Positions 1 through 9,794 of a stretch of DNA of 64,000 nucleotides are shown in pieces. The position numbers and the translations under genes are program-made. Below the pieces are notes generated by a model. It was not told the DNA's origin. It worked only from the letters and a program-made list of their open reading frames with translations, and ran no database searches. The stretch's first letter is position 1; the number at the start of each line of letters is the position of its first letter. This stretch comes from Dyella mobilis (lineage in GTDB: Bacteria; Pseudomonadota; Gammaproteobacteria; Xanthomonadales; Rhodanobacteraceae): the NCBI RefSeq assembly GCF_016904945.1, contig NZ_JADIKF010000039.1:992001-1056000 (forward strand), read 5' to 3'.

Positions 1-52
1 CCAGCGGGGTCGTGGCGGATTGCGCGGCATAACCACGGATGCTCTGAGTCAC
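1..52 (-). CDS. NAD(P)-dependent alcohol dehydrogenase, N-terminal fragment (partial)
   Basis: Only the first 17 codons are inside the window. The reverse strand reads from a GTG at 52-50 and gives VTQSIRGYAAQSATTPL, which resembles the N-terminus of YahK/AdhA-type zinc alcohol dehydrogenases that often begin (M)xxxxGYAAQSATxPL. An AAGGAG ribosome binding site lies six bases upstream of the GTG. The gene is divergent from the AraC-family gene at 234, a common arrangement for a regulator and its target. The identification rests on a very short stretch, so it is tentative. Confidence 0.5.
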   Translation of the reverse strand, partial: MTQSIRGYAAQSATTPL

Positions 53-233
53 GTGTTTCTCCTTGGGGGGACGAGAGAGATAAACCACCACAAGTATGCG
101 GAGCACGCCCGAAAACCGGGTAGCCGAATCCTGCGAAATGTTTGCCTGATCCTACAAACCCTTGCGAAGGGGCTCGCCATCATTCGTAGGAACAGGCAAG
201 CTGTCCGCTCCCCAGGAAAGCCTGATTTTCCTC

Positions 234-1193
234 ATGATCGATCCATCAAAGCCCATGGGTTCATCCTCGCGTCTGCAGCTGGATCGCGAGGAATTGACAG
301 TTGCCATTGAACGATACGCCCGCACCGAAGGTGTGACCACGACCGCCTGGCCGGCCTTGTCGTTCTTTCGCGCCGACGCTCCCAGTGACCGCAGTTGCGC
401 CTTGTACGAGCCCTGTCTCGGGCTGCTGCTCCAGGGCAACAAGCACATCCTGCTGGGCGATGAGCGCTTCGAGCAGGAACACGGGGACTATCTGATCAGC
501 TCGATCGACGTGCCGGTATCGGCACAAGTGATGAGAGCCTCGCCGCAAGAACCCTGCCTGTGCCTGACCTTGCGCCTGGACCCTCTGCGCATCGGAGAAT
601 GGCTGTCGGAAGTGAAGCTGCCCAAGCCGGCAACGGCGACCGCACGCGGCCTGGCGGTCAGGCCGGCCAGTGGCGAAATTCTCGATCCGCTGTTGCGCCT
701 GGTCCGTCTGCTCGATTCACCGCGCGACCTGCCACTGCTGGCGCCGTTGATCGAGCGCGAGCTGATCTATCGCCTGCTGATCGGCGAACAGGGCGCGCGA
801 CTGGCGCTGATTGCCGTCGCGGGCGGGCAAGGACAGCAGATCGCCCGCGCGATCCAGTGGCTCAAGCAGCACTACAACAAGCCGTTGCGCATCGTGGACC
901 TGGCTAGCGTAGTCAATATGAGCGCGTCCTCGTTGCACCATCATTTTCGCGAAATCACCGCCATGAGCCCGCTGCAATACCAGAAGGTGCTGCGCCTGCA
1001 CGAGGCGAGGCGCTTGCTGCTGACCGAAGGCTGCGACGTGGCGACGGCGGCACATCGCGTGGGCTATGAGAGCCCGTCGCAATTCAGCCGCGAATACAGC
1101 CGCCAGCACGGTGCGCCGCCGCTGCGCGACGTGAACCGCTTGCGGCAGGCGAGCGGAGAACTGCGAAGGGCCGGGGCGGTGTCCACGGCTTGA
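234..1193 (+). CDS. AraC-family transcriptional regulator (AraC_N type)
   Basis: The protein is about 319 residues. The N-terminal half matches the AraC_N family, with the typical YEPCLGLLLQGNKHILLG and YLISSIDVPV segments. The C-terminal 100 residues hold two helix-turn-helix motifs (IVDLASVVNMSASSLHHHF and VATAAHRVGYESPSQFSREY). It is expected to be a cytoplasmic DNA-binding activator. The start is uncertain: ATG 234 was chosen because the homologous region begins soon after it, but ATG 252 and an in-frame start at 162 are possible and none has a good ribosome binding site. Divergent transcription from the alcohol dehydrogenase at 52 suggests that gene is a target, in line with other AraC_N regulators next to dehydrogenases. 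Confidence 0.85.
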   Translation: MIDPSKPMGSSSRLQLDREELTVAIERYARTEGVTTTAWPALSFFRADAPSDRSCALYEPCLGLLLQGNKHILLGDERFEQEHGDYLISSIDVPVSAQVMRASPQEPCLCLTLRLDPLRIGEWLSEVKLPKPATATARGLAVRPASGEILDPLLRLVRLLDSPRDLPLLAPLIERELIYRLLIGEQGARLALIAVAGGQGQQIARAIQWLKQHYNKPLRIVDLASVVNMSASSLHHHFREITAMSPLQYQKVLRLHEARRLLLTEGCDVATAAHRVGYESPSQFSREYSRQHGAPPLRDVNRLRQASGELRRAGAVSTA

Positions 1194-1201
1194 GTGGACG
1201 C

Positions 1202-1230
1202 GGCGCTCTCCGCCGGAGCAGGAGAGCGCC
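1202..1230. terminator. Bidirectional terminator-like hairpin
   Basis: GGCGCTCTCC at 1202-1211 pairs perfectly with GGAGAGCGCC at 1221-1230 across a 9-base loop. It lies between the convergent AraC gene and the aldehyde dehydrogenase gene. No long T-tract follows, so it is a GC-rich hairpin with a likely but unproven terminator role. Confidence 0.55.
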
Positions 1231-1248
1231 GGATGGCACGCGAACTCG

Positions 1249-2679
1249 TCAAAGCTCGCGCATCACCATCAAGCGAATCTCGGTCATGTCCTCGATGGCG
1301 TAGCGCACGCCTTCGCGGCCGATGCCGGAAAGCTTCACGCCGCCATAAGGCATGTTGTCCACGCGGAAGCTGGGTACGTCGTTCACCACCACGCCGCCTT
1401 GCTCCAACTCGTTCCACGCACGCGTGGCGTGGGCCAGGCTGTCGGTGAAGATGCCTGCCTGCAGACCGTAGTCGGAGTCGTTGACCATGGCGATGGCATC
1501 GTCCAGCCGCTTGAACGGAGCCAGCAGGGCAAAGGGGCCGAATGCTTCCATGCGATTGACCTTGGCATCGTCCGGAACGTTTTCCATCAGCGTGGCTTCG
1601 AGCATGTTGCCTTTGCGCTTGCCTCCGCAAAGAAGCTTGCCGCCGGCTTTTTGCGCTTCATCGATCCAGCCGGCCAGGCGCTCGGCGGCGGCCTCGTCGA
1701 TCATCGGGCCGAGGAATACGTCCTTCTTTTTCGGGTCGCCGGCCTTGAGTTTTTTCACGGCGTCGACCAGGCGCTTCTTCAGTGCATCGTAGAGCGACGC
1801 GTGCGCGTAGATGCGTTGCACGCTGATGCAGCTTTGTCCGGATTGGTAAAAGGCGCCGAAAATCAGCCGCTCGATCACCCGGTCCAGATGCGGCTGTTGA
1901 TCGGCGTCCACGATGCACGCCGCGTTGCCGCCCAACTCCAATGTCACTTTCTTGTGGCCGGCCCTGGCTTTCAGGTCCCAGCCGATCTGTCCGCCGGTAA
2001 AAGACAGCAGCTTCAGGCGCGGATCTTCGACCAGCGGCGTGGCGTGCTTGCCATCCAGGGTCAGCACGGAAAAGGCACCCTTCGGCAGGTCGGTTTCGGC
2101 CAGAATCTCGCCGATGATCAGCGCCCCTATCGGTGTCTTCTCCGAAGGCTTGAGCACGAACGGGCAACCGGCGGCGATCGCCGGCGCCACCTTGTGGGCG
2201 ACCAGGTTGAGCGGAAAATTGAACGGTGTGATGAACGATACCGGCCCCAACGGCACCCGCTTGGTGTAACCGTGATAGCCGTCCAGGCGGGATGCCAGTT
2301 CCAGGTTGATGGTTTCGCCGTTGATGCGTACGGCCTCTTCGGCGGCAATTCGAAACGTTTCGATCAGGCGGGTGACTTCGCCGGCCGAATCCTTGATGGG
2401 TTTGCCCGCTTCGATGCACAGCGCCATCGCCAGTTCATCGCGACGTTCTTCGAATCGCCGGGCGCAATGTTGCAGCACGGCCTGCCGTGCCCAGGGACGA
2501 AAATCCTTCATCGGACCGGCCGCTTTCACTGCCGCCTTGATCGCCTTCTCGGTAGCGCCGGCATCCGGCACCGCCACGCGGGTGGCCACCTTGCCGCTGA
2601 ATTTGTCGTAGACCTCCATGGTGGTCTTGGAGGTCTGCGCCTGGTTGGCGAGATAGTAGGGGTAGCTTTTCTCGAGCAT
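1249..2679 (-). CDS. NAD(P)-dependent aldehyde dehydrogenase
   Basis: This 476-residue protein has the complete aldehyde dehydrogenase fold. The oxyanion Asn is in ITPFNFPLN (about N154), the general-base Glu is in LELGGN (about E248), and the catalytic Cys is in SGQSCISVQ (about C284). The start at 2679 (MLEKSYPYYL) was chosen because an open frame continues upstream only as antisense to the next gene. It lies 17 bases downstream of the ThDP enzyme gene on the same strand, so the two probably form an operon. The enzyme would oxidise an aldehyde to the acid in the cytoplasm. The substrate cannot be read from sequence. Confidence 0.9.
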   Translation of the reverse strand: MLEKSYPYYLANQAQTSKTTMEVYDKFSGKVATRVAVPDAGATEKAIKAAVKAAGPMKDFRPWARQAVLQHCARRFEERRDELAMALCIEAGKPIKDSAGEVTRLIETFRIAAEEAVRINGETINLELASRLDGYHGYTKRVPLGPVSFITPFNFPLNLVAHKVAPAIAAGCPFVLKPSEKTPIGALIIGEILAETDLPKGAFSVLTLDGKHATPLVEDPRLKLLSFTGGQIGWDLKARAGHKKVTLELGGNAACIVDADQQPHLDRVIERLIFGAFYQSGQSCISVQRIYAHASLYDALKKRLVDAVKKLKAGDPKKKDVFLGPMIDEAAAERLAGWIDEAQKAGGKLLCGGKRKGNMLEATLMENVPDDAKVNRMEAFGPFALLAPFKRLDDAIAMVNDSDYGLQAGIFTDSLAHATRAWNELEQGGVVVNDVPSFRVDNMPYGGVKLSGIGREGVRYAIEDMTEIRLMVMREL

Positions 2680-2696
2680 GATCGGATCCTTTGGAA

Positions 2697-4340
2697 TCAG
2701 ACGGCAGCGCTCAGGCGACGAATTTCTTCGTCCAGGATGCGGTGATTGTCGGAGTAATCGATGGCCAGATCGATCAGGTGCACACCGCCTTGATCGAATG
2801 CGCGCTTGAGCGTCGGCAAAAACTCGTCGGCGCGTTCCGGACGATGGCCGTGCGCCCCGTGCGCTTGGGCGAACAGCACGAAGTCGGGATTGCTGAATTG
2901 CATGCCGAAATCCGCAAAGCCCATGTCGGCCTGTTTCCAGCGGATCATGCCGTAGGCATCGTCGCGCAACAGCAGGATCACCAGATCCAGTTTCATGCGC
3001 ACGGCGGTTTCCAGCTCCTGCGCATTCATCATGAAACCGCCGTCGCCGCAGATCGCCAATACCTTGCGATCCGGATAGACCAGCTTGGCCGCCATCGCCG
3101 AAGGCAGGCCCGCGCCCATGGTGGCCAGCGCGTTGTCCAGCAGCACGGTGTTGGCCTGGCGAGCCTTGTAATAGCGCGCGTACCACAGCTTGTACATACC
3201 GTTGTCCAGGCACAGGATGCCGTCGTCGGGCATGAACTTGCGCGTGTCGTTCACCACGCGCACCGGATGCATGGGGAAGCGCGGTTCGTCGACATACTGG
3301 CCAAGCTGTTGCTGGAAAGCCTTGCGCACTTTGTCGAAATAGCTGAAATCCCACTGAGACTGGGGCGCCAAGGCATCGGTAAGCCGTTCGATGGTATGCG
3401 CAATGTCGCCCACCACTTCGATCTGCGGAAAGTAGACCGTATCCACCTCGGCCGACGAGAAGTTGATGTGTATGACCGTGCGCCGTCCGCGCTGCATGAG
3501 GAACGGCGGCTTTTCCACCACGTCGTGGCCGGCATTGATGATCACGTCTGCCGCGTCGATAGCACGGTGGACGAAGTCGCCGTCCGACAGTGCGGCATTG
3601 CCCAGCCACAGCGGGTGGTCTTCGTCGACTACGCCCTTGCCCATCTGGGTGGTGAAGAAGGGAATGCCGAGCTTGTCGATAAAGGCGCGCAAGGCCACCG
3701 CCGTGCGCTGCCGGTTGGCGGCGGCGCCGATCATCAGGATGGGATGCCTGGCATTGCTGATCGCCTCGGCCGCCTGCACCAGTGCCGCGTCGTCGGAGGA
3801 GGGACGCCGAGCGTATTCGGTGGGGAGCAGGATGGCGTCCGGGACATCGTCGCGCGCGATGTCCTCGGGAAGCTCCAGGTGCACGGCGCCGGGCCGTTCT
3901 TCCTCGGCGCGGCGGAACGCTTCTCGGATGCGCGCGGGAATCGTGGCCGCCGAGACGATCTGCCGCGTGTACTTGGTCAGCGGCTGCATCATGTCGACCA
4001 CGTCGACCAACTGGAACAGCCCCTGCTTGTGCATGCGGATCGGCTTTTGGCCGGTGATCATCAGCATCGGCATGGCGCCGAGCTGGGCATAGGCCGCGGC
4101 CGTGACGAGATTGGTGGCACCCGGGCCCAGGGTGGAGAGCGCCACGCCCGCTTCGCCGGTAAGCCGTCCCCAGGTCGCCGCCATGAATCCGGCCGCCTGT
4201 TCGTGGCGGGTGACGATCAGTTGGATCGACGATTCCCTGAGGGCTTCGACCAGGTCCAGGTTCTCTTCGCCGGGTACGCCGAAGATTCGCCGCACCCCCT
4301 CTGCTTCCAGCGCTTTTACGAATAGAGCCGCCGCCTTCAT
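2697..4340 (-). CDS. Thiamine-diphosphate enzyme, acetolactate synthase large-subunit-like
   Basis: The 547 residues have the three-domain architecture of acetolactate synthase-like ThDP enzymes. The N-terminal PYR domain carries the catalytic Glu in RHEQAAG (E47). The C-terminal PP domain has the GDGGFMMNAQELETA cofactor motif followed by LRDDAYGM. No regulatory-subunit gene is nearby, which fits a catabolic or stand-alone enzyme rather than the biosynthetic IlvBN complex. It is the upstream gene of an operon with the aldehyde dehydrogenase, so the pair may convert a 2-oxo acid or aldehyde metabolite. True acetolactate synthase activity is not certain, and related decarboxylases or carboligases look similar. 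Confidence 0.85.
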   Translation of the reverse strand: MKAAALFVKALEAEGVRRIFGVPGEENLDLVEALRESSIQLIVTRHEQAAGFMAATWGRLTGEAGVALSTLGPGATNLVTAAAYAQLGAMPMLMITGQKPIRMHKQGLFQLVDVVDMMQPLTKYTRQIVSAATIPARIREAFRRAEEERPGAVHLELPEDIARDDVPDAILLPTEYARRPSSDDAALVQAAEAISNARHPILMIGAAANRQRTAVALRAFIDKLGIPFFTTQMGKGVVDEDHPLWLGNAALSDGDFVHRAIDAADVIINAGHDVVEKPPFLMQRGRRTVIHINFSSAEVDTVYFPQIEVVGDIAHTIERLTDALAPQSQWDFSYFDKVRKAFQQQLGQYVDEPRFPMHPVRVVNDTRKFMPDDGILCLDNGMYKLWYARYYKARQANTVLLDNALATMGAGLPSAMAAKLVYPDRKVLAICGDGGFMMNAQELETAVRMKLDLVILLLRDDAYGMIRWKQADMGFADFGMQFSNPDFVLFAQAHGAHGHRPERADEFLPTLKRAFDQGGVHLIDLAIDYSDNHRILDEEIRRLSAAV

Positions 4341-4867
4341 ACATCGCCTCCGGGTTGAGGAAAAGCAGACGCTATGTGTACACGATTCTTCGATTTGTTC
4401 GGAAAAGCGTTTAAGTCGTGCGAGGAATCAAACAGCCGGATCGCGCGCCGGCACTAGTGTTCCGAGCCACGGCACAGGCCGCGCCAGCTTGGCACGACAC
4501 GGGTACAAACGGCGTGACGGATGTCGATTTGGCGCCTTCCCAATCGTCGTCCAAATGCAGGGTTTTGTTGGGCTGGATGCGCTTGGTCCGGCAGGGCTGA
4601 GTGCACCCGGATGCACCGTGCGGGGCGGAAACAGCGGCCCAGAGGAAAAAGGGTCCGCTTTTCCAAAAGTTTGGTTCCACGGATGTTTGACCGGGCCAGG
4701 GAAGACGCGCCGGCAAAAATTGCCGCCTCTGCGGCCATGGCTGATCGGGATGCCTTCTTTCCAGAGAGGAAGGGACCGGCGGCATCGCTGCATTACGCAA
4801 ACGAGCACTCACAAACAAAGGAGTTCGCAGACGAGTCATCACTCTCAATGCAATGGGAGGACCCAGC
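4341..4867. other. Intergenic region without a recognisable gene (527 bp)
   Basis: This stretch lies between the divergent ThDP enzyme gene and the TonB receptor gene. It should contain both promoters and the receptor ribosome binding site (GGGAGG at 4855-4860). Short open frames on both strands show no recognisable protein features. No repeat or RNA structure was recognised. Confidence 0.6.
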
Positions 4868-7800
4868 ATGAACGCACGACATCAAAAGATGGCTGATGCC
4901 ATACACGTGGCGTTGGTTCTCGGGAGTTGCATGTGGGCGGCGGTTGCGGTGGCGCAAACCACAACGTCCGAACCATCATCCCCCACGGTCAATCCACCGG
5001 CGGCTTCCCCGGCCGTCTCGCCCGCAACGACAGGCGAGCAGTCACCGTCGGCGCAAACGCAAAACGCAAACGCGCCGCCATCGACGCAGAAGCCCGTTAC
5101 TTTGCAAGGCATCACCGTGACCGGCTCGATGATTCGCAGCGTGGACGTGGAGACCGCGCAGCCGGTTACCGAGCTCTCGCACGAAGCGCTGCAGCAGCAG
5201 GGCTTCGTCAGCGTGGGGCAGATCCTGCAGAACGTTTCATCGGTAGGCTCTTCGGGTACCAGCAGCCAAAGCGCACTCGGCAATATCGTGGGCCAGTACG
5301 TGAGCCTGCGCGGCCTTGGCGCGCCGCGCACCCTGGTGCTGGTCGACGGCCAGCGTTGGACCACGGATATTTTCGGCCAGACGGATTTGAGCACGATCCC
5401 CAGCTCGATCATCGATCACGTCGAAATCCTGCAGGATGGCGCATCGGCGATTTACGGTTCCGATGCGATCGCCGGTGTGGTCAACATCATCACCAAAAAG
5501 GATTTCGATGGCCTGCAGCTCGATACGTACAACAGCACGTACTCCCCGCAGAACGACGGCAAGACCGGCCAGTTCAGCCTGACCGGCGGCAAGAAGTTTT
5601 CCAGGGGCTCGATTCTGTTCAACGTTACCGCGCAGAACACCGACGCGCTGATGGCGAACGACCGTGACTACAGCAAGTACGGCTTTTTCAGCTTCGGGCC
5701 GAACTATCCCCAGAGCCAGGCCGTTCCTTCGCCCTACGGCACCATCACCGGCGCGCTCAATCCGGCAACGGGTCTGCCGGTCAATCTGGCGCCATTGGCC
5801 AATGGCCCGATCACCGTGAACATGGGCCAGAACGGGCTGGATATCGCCAACTACCACCTCAATACGTTCGGTATTCAATACCCGTCGCCTTACTTCAACA
5901 ACGACTACCAGAACTCGTCCTTCCTGGAGACGCTGACGCCGGACAATCGGCTGCGTTCGTATTTCCTGAAAGGCGATTACAAGCTGACTGATCACATCAC
6001 CGCGACGCTCATCGGCACCTACAACACCGCCGATTCCAGCACGAGTACCAGCGGTTACGAGCTCAGTTCGCTGACGCCAGCCAACGGTGCGCACCTGGCT
6101 CAAGCGCTGGGCATGCCGGCCGGCGCGTTCCCGCAGGTTTACTTTCCAACCTTGTCCTCGCAGAGCTATTACAACCCGCTGCCGGGGAACAACCTCGAGT
6201 TCCTGCTGCCGCTGCAATACCCCGATCGCATTACCTACAACAAAATCAAGCAGTACGGTTGGCGCGCGGGCCTGGAAGGCGATTTTTCGATCGGCGAAAG
6301 GGAGTTCAACTGGGATGTGGGCTATAGCGACTTTCGCTACGACCAATCGAGTTTCGGTCCCGGTAATCTCAACATGGTCCACGTCGAGCAAGCGGTCGGC
6401 CCGTCGTTTCTCGGTCCCAATGGCGTGGTGGAGTGCGGCACGCCGGGCAACGTGATCGCCGGTTGCGTACCGCTCAATCCGTTTTCCGGAGCGGGCGGCA
6501 TTACACAGGCTGAAATCAATTATCTGAACATCGTTGCCGGCACCAGCTCCTACAGCGAAATGAAAACCGCATCGGCGAATCTGACCGGCGACGTTTTCAC
6601 GCTGCCACAATCCATGGGCGAAGGCGATGTGACGTTTGCCGTTGGTGCCGATCATCGCGGCATTTCCGGTGGTGCTACGCCGGACCTGTACACGCAGCTC
6701 GGCCTCAACACCAACCTGCAGCAGAACATCGGACGAGGTTCGTACGGCCTCAACGAGGCTTATGCCGAACTCAATCTGCCCGTTCTGAAAGACATGCCGG
6801 GTGCGCAGCTGCTGGACATCGATCTTGCGCACCGCTTCTCGCGATACACCAACTTCGGCAATACCAACAACAACCAGTTCAAGCTGTCGTGGCAGCCGAT
6901 CAACGATCTGCTGGTTCGTGCCAGCTATGGTACGGGCTTTCGTGCGCCGGCCATCGCCAATCTGTATGGCGGCACCTTGCAGAGCTTCACCACTTACACC
7001 GATCCGTGCGACGTCAATTTCGGTTTGACGGGAAATTCCGTAGTCCAGCAGCGTTGCCTGAACGGATTTGCCGGGCTGCCCGCGGTCGGCCCCGGCTTTA
7101 CGCAGCTCAATCCGAATGGCCAGCCGGTTCCCGCGCCCAACACGACCAGCACCACGCCGTTTTTTACCGGCGCCAATGCCGGCCTGAAGCCGGAAAGCTC
7201 GCGCAGCTATACGGCGGGCTTCGTCTACAGTCCGCATTACCTCACCGGCTTCAATGCCACCCTGGACTGGTATCGGATACGGATCAAGAACGTCATCACG
7301 TTGCCGACGGCTTCCAGCATCCTGGACAACTGCTATCTGCTGGGCGATGCGCAGCAGTGCGCGCAATTCCAGCGCTCCACGGCAGGCGGGCCATTCAACG
7401 GGCAAGTGATCAACCTGCTGCAAACGCTGGTCAACCAGGGCTTCGTGGAAGAGCGTGGCGAAGACCTGGATCTGAGCTACCGGTTTCCCGATACGCCCAT
7501 CGGCAAGTTCAAGTTCGACTCGACCAGCACCTATATCGACTCGGTAAAGGAGCAGATCACACCCGGTGGCCCAATCATTTCTAACACATTGGGCGCGTAC
7601 GACACGGTACTCGGTCCGCTGTGGCGCTTCCGTTCCACCGTCAATCTGAATTGGAGCTACAAACATTTCGGCGCGACCTGGACGGTCCGCTACTACTCGT
7701 CGCTGTCGGAGCCGTGCATACCGGCCAATCCGTCATTGAGCGAGTTTCTTCCCTGCAACAATCCTGACAAGGATCTGGCCAACTCGCCGCATGGATTGAA

Positions 7801-8044
7801 CCGGCAGGGCGGCCTCGCCTTCAACGATTTGCAGGTGAACTGGGAGACGCCGTGGAAGGGACGCATCGCGCTGGGCGCGACCGATATCTTCAATCGCAAA
7901 GCGCCGCTCTCGTACACCGGCGTCTATAGCGTGGCCGGTCCGCTCGGCCCGACTGGAACGGATGGCTACGGCGATTATCCCTACAACCCGCAATACGATA
8001 TCGGGCGCGTCATTTACCTCAAATACGAGCAGAAGTTTTTCTAG
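4868..8044 (+). CDS. TonB-dependent outer-membrane receptor
   Basis: The 1058-residue protein begins with a signal peptide (hydrophobic VALVLGSCMWAAVAVAQ, residues about 13-30) and a Pro/Thr/Ser-rich linker. The TonB-dependent plug domain follows (ITVTGSMIRSVD, VSLRGLGAPRTLVLVDGQR, VEILQDGASAIYGSDAIAGV), then a long beta-barrel ending in a terminal Phe (KYEQKFF). ATG 4868 is supported by GGGAGG seven bases upstream. This large class with the SLRGLGAPRTLVLVDG plug signature is expanded in Xanthomonadales and sphingomonads and imports varied ligands. The ligand is unknown, and no adjacent enzyme or anti-sigma factor helps to assign one. Confidence 0.92.
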   Translation: MNARHQKMADAIHVALVLGSCMWAAVAVAQTTTSEPSSPTVNPPAASPAVSPATTGEQSPSAQTQNANAPPSTQKPVTLQGITVTGSMIRSVDVETAQPVTELSHEALQQQGFVSVGQILQNVSSVGSSGTSSQSALGNIVGQYVSLRGLGAPRTLVLVDGQRWTTDIFGQTDLSTIPSSIIDHVEILQDGASAIYGSDAIAGVVNIITKKDFDGLQLDTYNSTYSPQNDGKTGQFSLTGGKKFSRGSILFNVTAQNTDALMANDRDYSKYGFFSFGPNYPQSQAVPSPYGTITGALNPATGLPVNLAPLANGPITVNMGQNGLDIANYHLNTFGIQYPSPYFNNDYQNSSFLETLTPDNRLRSYFLKGDYKLTDHITATLIGTYNTADSSTSTSGYELSSLTPANGAHLAQALGMPAGAFPQVYFPTLSSQSYYNPLPGNNLEFLLPLQYPDRITYNKIKQYGWRAGLEGDFSIGEREFNWDVGYSDFRYDQSSFGPGNLNMVHVEQAVGPSFLGPNGVVECGTPGNVIAGCVPLNPFSGAGGITQAEINYLNIVAGTSSYSEMKTASANLTGDVFTLPQSMGEGDVTFAVGADHRGISGGATPDLYTQLGLNTNLQQNIGRGSYGLNEAYAELNLPVLKDMPGAQLLDIDLAHRFSRYTNFGNTNNNQFKLSWQPINDLLVRASYGTGFRAPAIANLYGGTLQSFTTYTDPCDVNFGLTGNSVVQQRCLNGFAGLPAVGPGFTQLNPNGQPVPAPNTTSTTPFFTGANAGLKPESSRSYTAGFVYSPHYLTGFNATLDWYRIRIKNVITLPTASSILDNCYLLGDAQQCAQFQRSTAGGPFNGQVINLLQTLVNQGFVEERGEDLDLSYRFPDTPIGKFKFDSTSTYIDSVKEQITPGGPIISNTLGAYDTVLGPLWRFRSTVNLNWSYKHFGATWTVRYYSSLSEPCIPANPSLSEFLPCNNPDKDLANSPHGLNRQGGLAFNDLQVNWETPWKGRIALGATDIFNRKAPLSYTGVYSVAGPLGPTGTDGYGDYPYNPQYDIGRVIYLKYEQKFF

Positions 8045-8097
8045 TTGCCTAGGGCCTGTTAGCACTATTTTCGTAGCCCGCGCCGGCAAGGATGTTT

Positions 8098-8127
8098 CCT
8101 CCGCATGCCCCAAGCGGCATGCGGAGG
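8098..8127. terminator. Bidirectional hairpin between TonB receptor and xseA
   Basis: CCTCCGCATGCC (8098-8109) pairs perfectly with GGCATGCGGAGG (8116-8127) over a 6-base loop. It sits between two convergent genes. The 12-bp GC-rich stem fits a terminator, although no T-run follows on either side. Confidence 0.55.
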
Positions 8128-8136
8128 AGGCGAGCG

Positions 8137-9504
8137 TCATTCGTCGCTGACCCGCAAAGGTAGTTCGCCGTCGGCGAGGCGGGCGCGTAGCGGTGTGTTT
8201 GCGGCGACGTTCTGCGCCGAGCGCAATACTTTGCCGTCGGCATCGAACAGAATGGCGTAACCGCGCTCAAGGGTCGCCAACGGACTTACGGCGTGCAAGG
8301 CGCGCGCGGTCTGCTGCAAAGTCAGGCGTTCGCGTTCCAGCTTGTGTTCGACCAGCCGGCGCAAATGCACCGCTTGTTGTTCCAGCCGGTGCCGCAGCAA
8401 CGCTAGTTGCTGCTTGGGGTGCCGGGCCAGCAGGCGCGCATGCATGCGATCCACGCGGGCGTGCCGCTGCATCAACTGCGTGAGAACACTGGCCTGCAAA
8501 CGCCGGCGCAGTTGCAGCAAGCGCTCCCGGTCGCGGGCCAGCCGGGCTTGCGGGCGCTGTGCTTGCAAACGGGCCAGCAGGTGGTCGATGCGCTGGATGC
8601 GCGCCTGCAACCGGCGTTCCTGGATCGCTACGATGCGTTGGCGCAGTTGGTCCAGATGCCGCTGTTGCGCGCGCATATCGGGTACCAGCAATTCCGCCGC
8701 CGCCGAGGGTGTCGGCGCGCGCAGGTCGGCGACGAAGTCGGCGATGCTGAAGTCGATTTCATGCCCCACGGCGCTGACCACCGGCACGGCACTGGCGTAA
8801 ATGGCGCGGGCGACCTGCTCGTCGTTGAAGGCCCACAGGTCTTCCAGCGAGCCGCCGCCGCGGGTCAATAGCAGTACGTCGTAGCGGCCGCTGGCGGAAG
8901 CCTTGCGCAGCATCGACACGATGGCCGGCGGGGCTTCGCGGCCTTGCACGGGTACCGGAAGCACTTCCACGTTCGCGAGCGGCCAGCGTCGTGCAAGCAC
9001 GCTCAGCACGTCGCGGATGGCCGCGCCGGTGGCCGAGGTGATGATGCCGATGCGGCGCGCGAAGACGGGCAGGGGACGCTTGTGCTCTTGCGCAAACAAT
9101 CCTTCGGCATCGAGCTGTGTTTTCAGTCGCTCGAATTCGCGCTGCAAGGCGCCTTCGCCGGCCGGCTCAAGGTGCTCGGCGATGAGCTGAAACTCGCCCC
9201 GCGGCTCGTACAGGCCCACGCGGGCGCGCACCAGGACCTGCATGCCGTCCGTGGGCTTGAAGCGCAGCCAACTGCTCTTGGGTTTGAACATGGCGCAGCG
9301 GACCTGCGCTCCGCTGTCCTTCAGCGTGAAATAAAGATGTCCCGAAGCGGGCCGCGCCACGTTGGACAGCTCGCCCTCGATCCAGATCAGCGGAAGCGCA
9401 TCCTCCAGCAGGTCGCGCACCAGCCGGTTGAGCGTGCTGGGCGTGAGGATGTGCCGTGGCGGCTGTCCGCCGGCACCGTCGCTGTGATCGTGGGGCTCGT
9501 GCAT
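8137..9504 (-). CDS. xseA: Exodeoxyribonuclease VII large subunit
   Basis: The 455 residues have the full XseA layout: an N-terminal OB-fold (WIEGELSNVARPASGHLYFTL), the catalytic exonuclease VII domain (GIITSATGAAIRDVL, LLTRGGGSLEDLWAFNDE, SAVGHEIDFSIADFVADLRAPTPSAAAE) and a long Arg/Gln-rich coiled coil that binds XseB. The length matches the family. With XseB it degrades single-stranded DNA to oligonucleotides during mismatch repair and recombination. xseB is not in this window. Confidence 0.97.
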   Translation of the reverse strand: MHEPHDHSDGAGGQPPRHILTPSTLNRLVRDLLEDALPLIWIEGELSNVARPASGHLYFTLKDSGAQVRCAMFKPKSSWLRFKPTDGMQVLVRARVGLYEPRGEFQLIAEHLEPAGEGALQREFERLKTQLDAEGLFAQEHKRPLPVFARRIGIITSATGAAIRDVLSVLARRWPLANVEVLPVPVQGREAPPAIVSMLRKASASGRYDVLLLTRGGGSLEDLWAFNDEQVARAIYASAVPVVSAVGHEIDFSIADFVADLRAPTPSAAAELLVPDMRAQQRHLDQLRQRIVAIQERRLQARIQRIDHLLARLQAQRPQARLARDRERLLQLRRRLQASVLTQLMQRHARVDRMHARLLARHPKQQLALLRHRLEQQAVHLRRLVEHKLERERLTLQQTARALHAVSPLATLERGYAILFDADGKVLRSAQNVAANTPLRARLADGELPLRVSDE

Positions 9505-9794
9505 GGAGGCGGGAGACTAGCACGAATGGCTTGAAGAACATCCCATTGCCGCGCGATGCGCAGGTTGCTTCTTATCCAATGAGTATAAGCTATTGGAAGA
9601 AATAGATTTTGTGACGCTTTTTCGGCCTGGCTTGAGAGGTGCGTCGGCACTGGCAGCGGGCTGCCCCGGCCTCGGCCCGCCGCTTCCGAAGGCTTTCACC
9701 CTATGTTAGGGTCGCGAACCATTTTGTGGGAAAACAGGCTGCTCGCTTCCAGGCAGCTCTTTAGTGACCCCTAGCGAGCGCCGAGCCTGCCTTG

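Noticed and set aside
1249..4344. A single 1031-codon open frame on the reverse strand
   Set aside because: Only its 3' part (from 2679) is the aldehyde dehydrogenase. The 5' part runs in the wrong frame through the ThDP enzyme gene, whose own frame matches a known family from end to end.
5237..7666. An 809-codon reverse-strand open frame
   Set aside because: Antisense to the TonB receptor; low-complexity Arg/Gln/Val composition.
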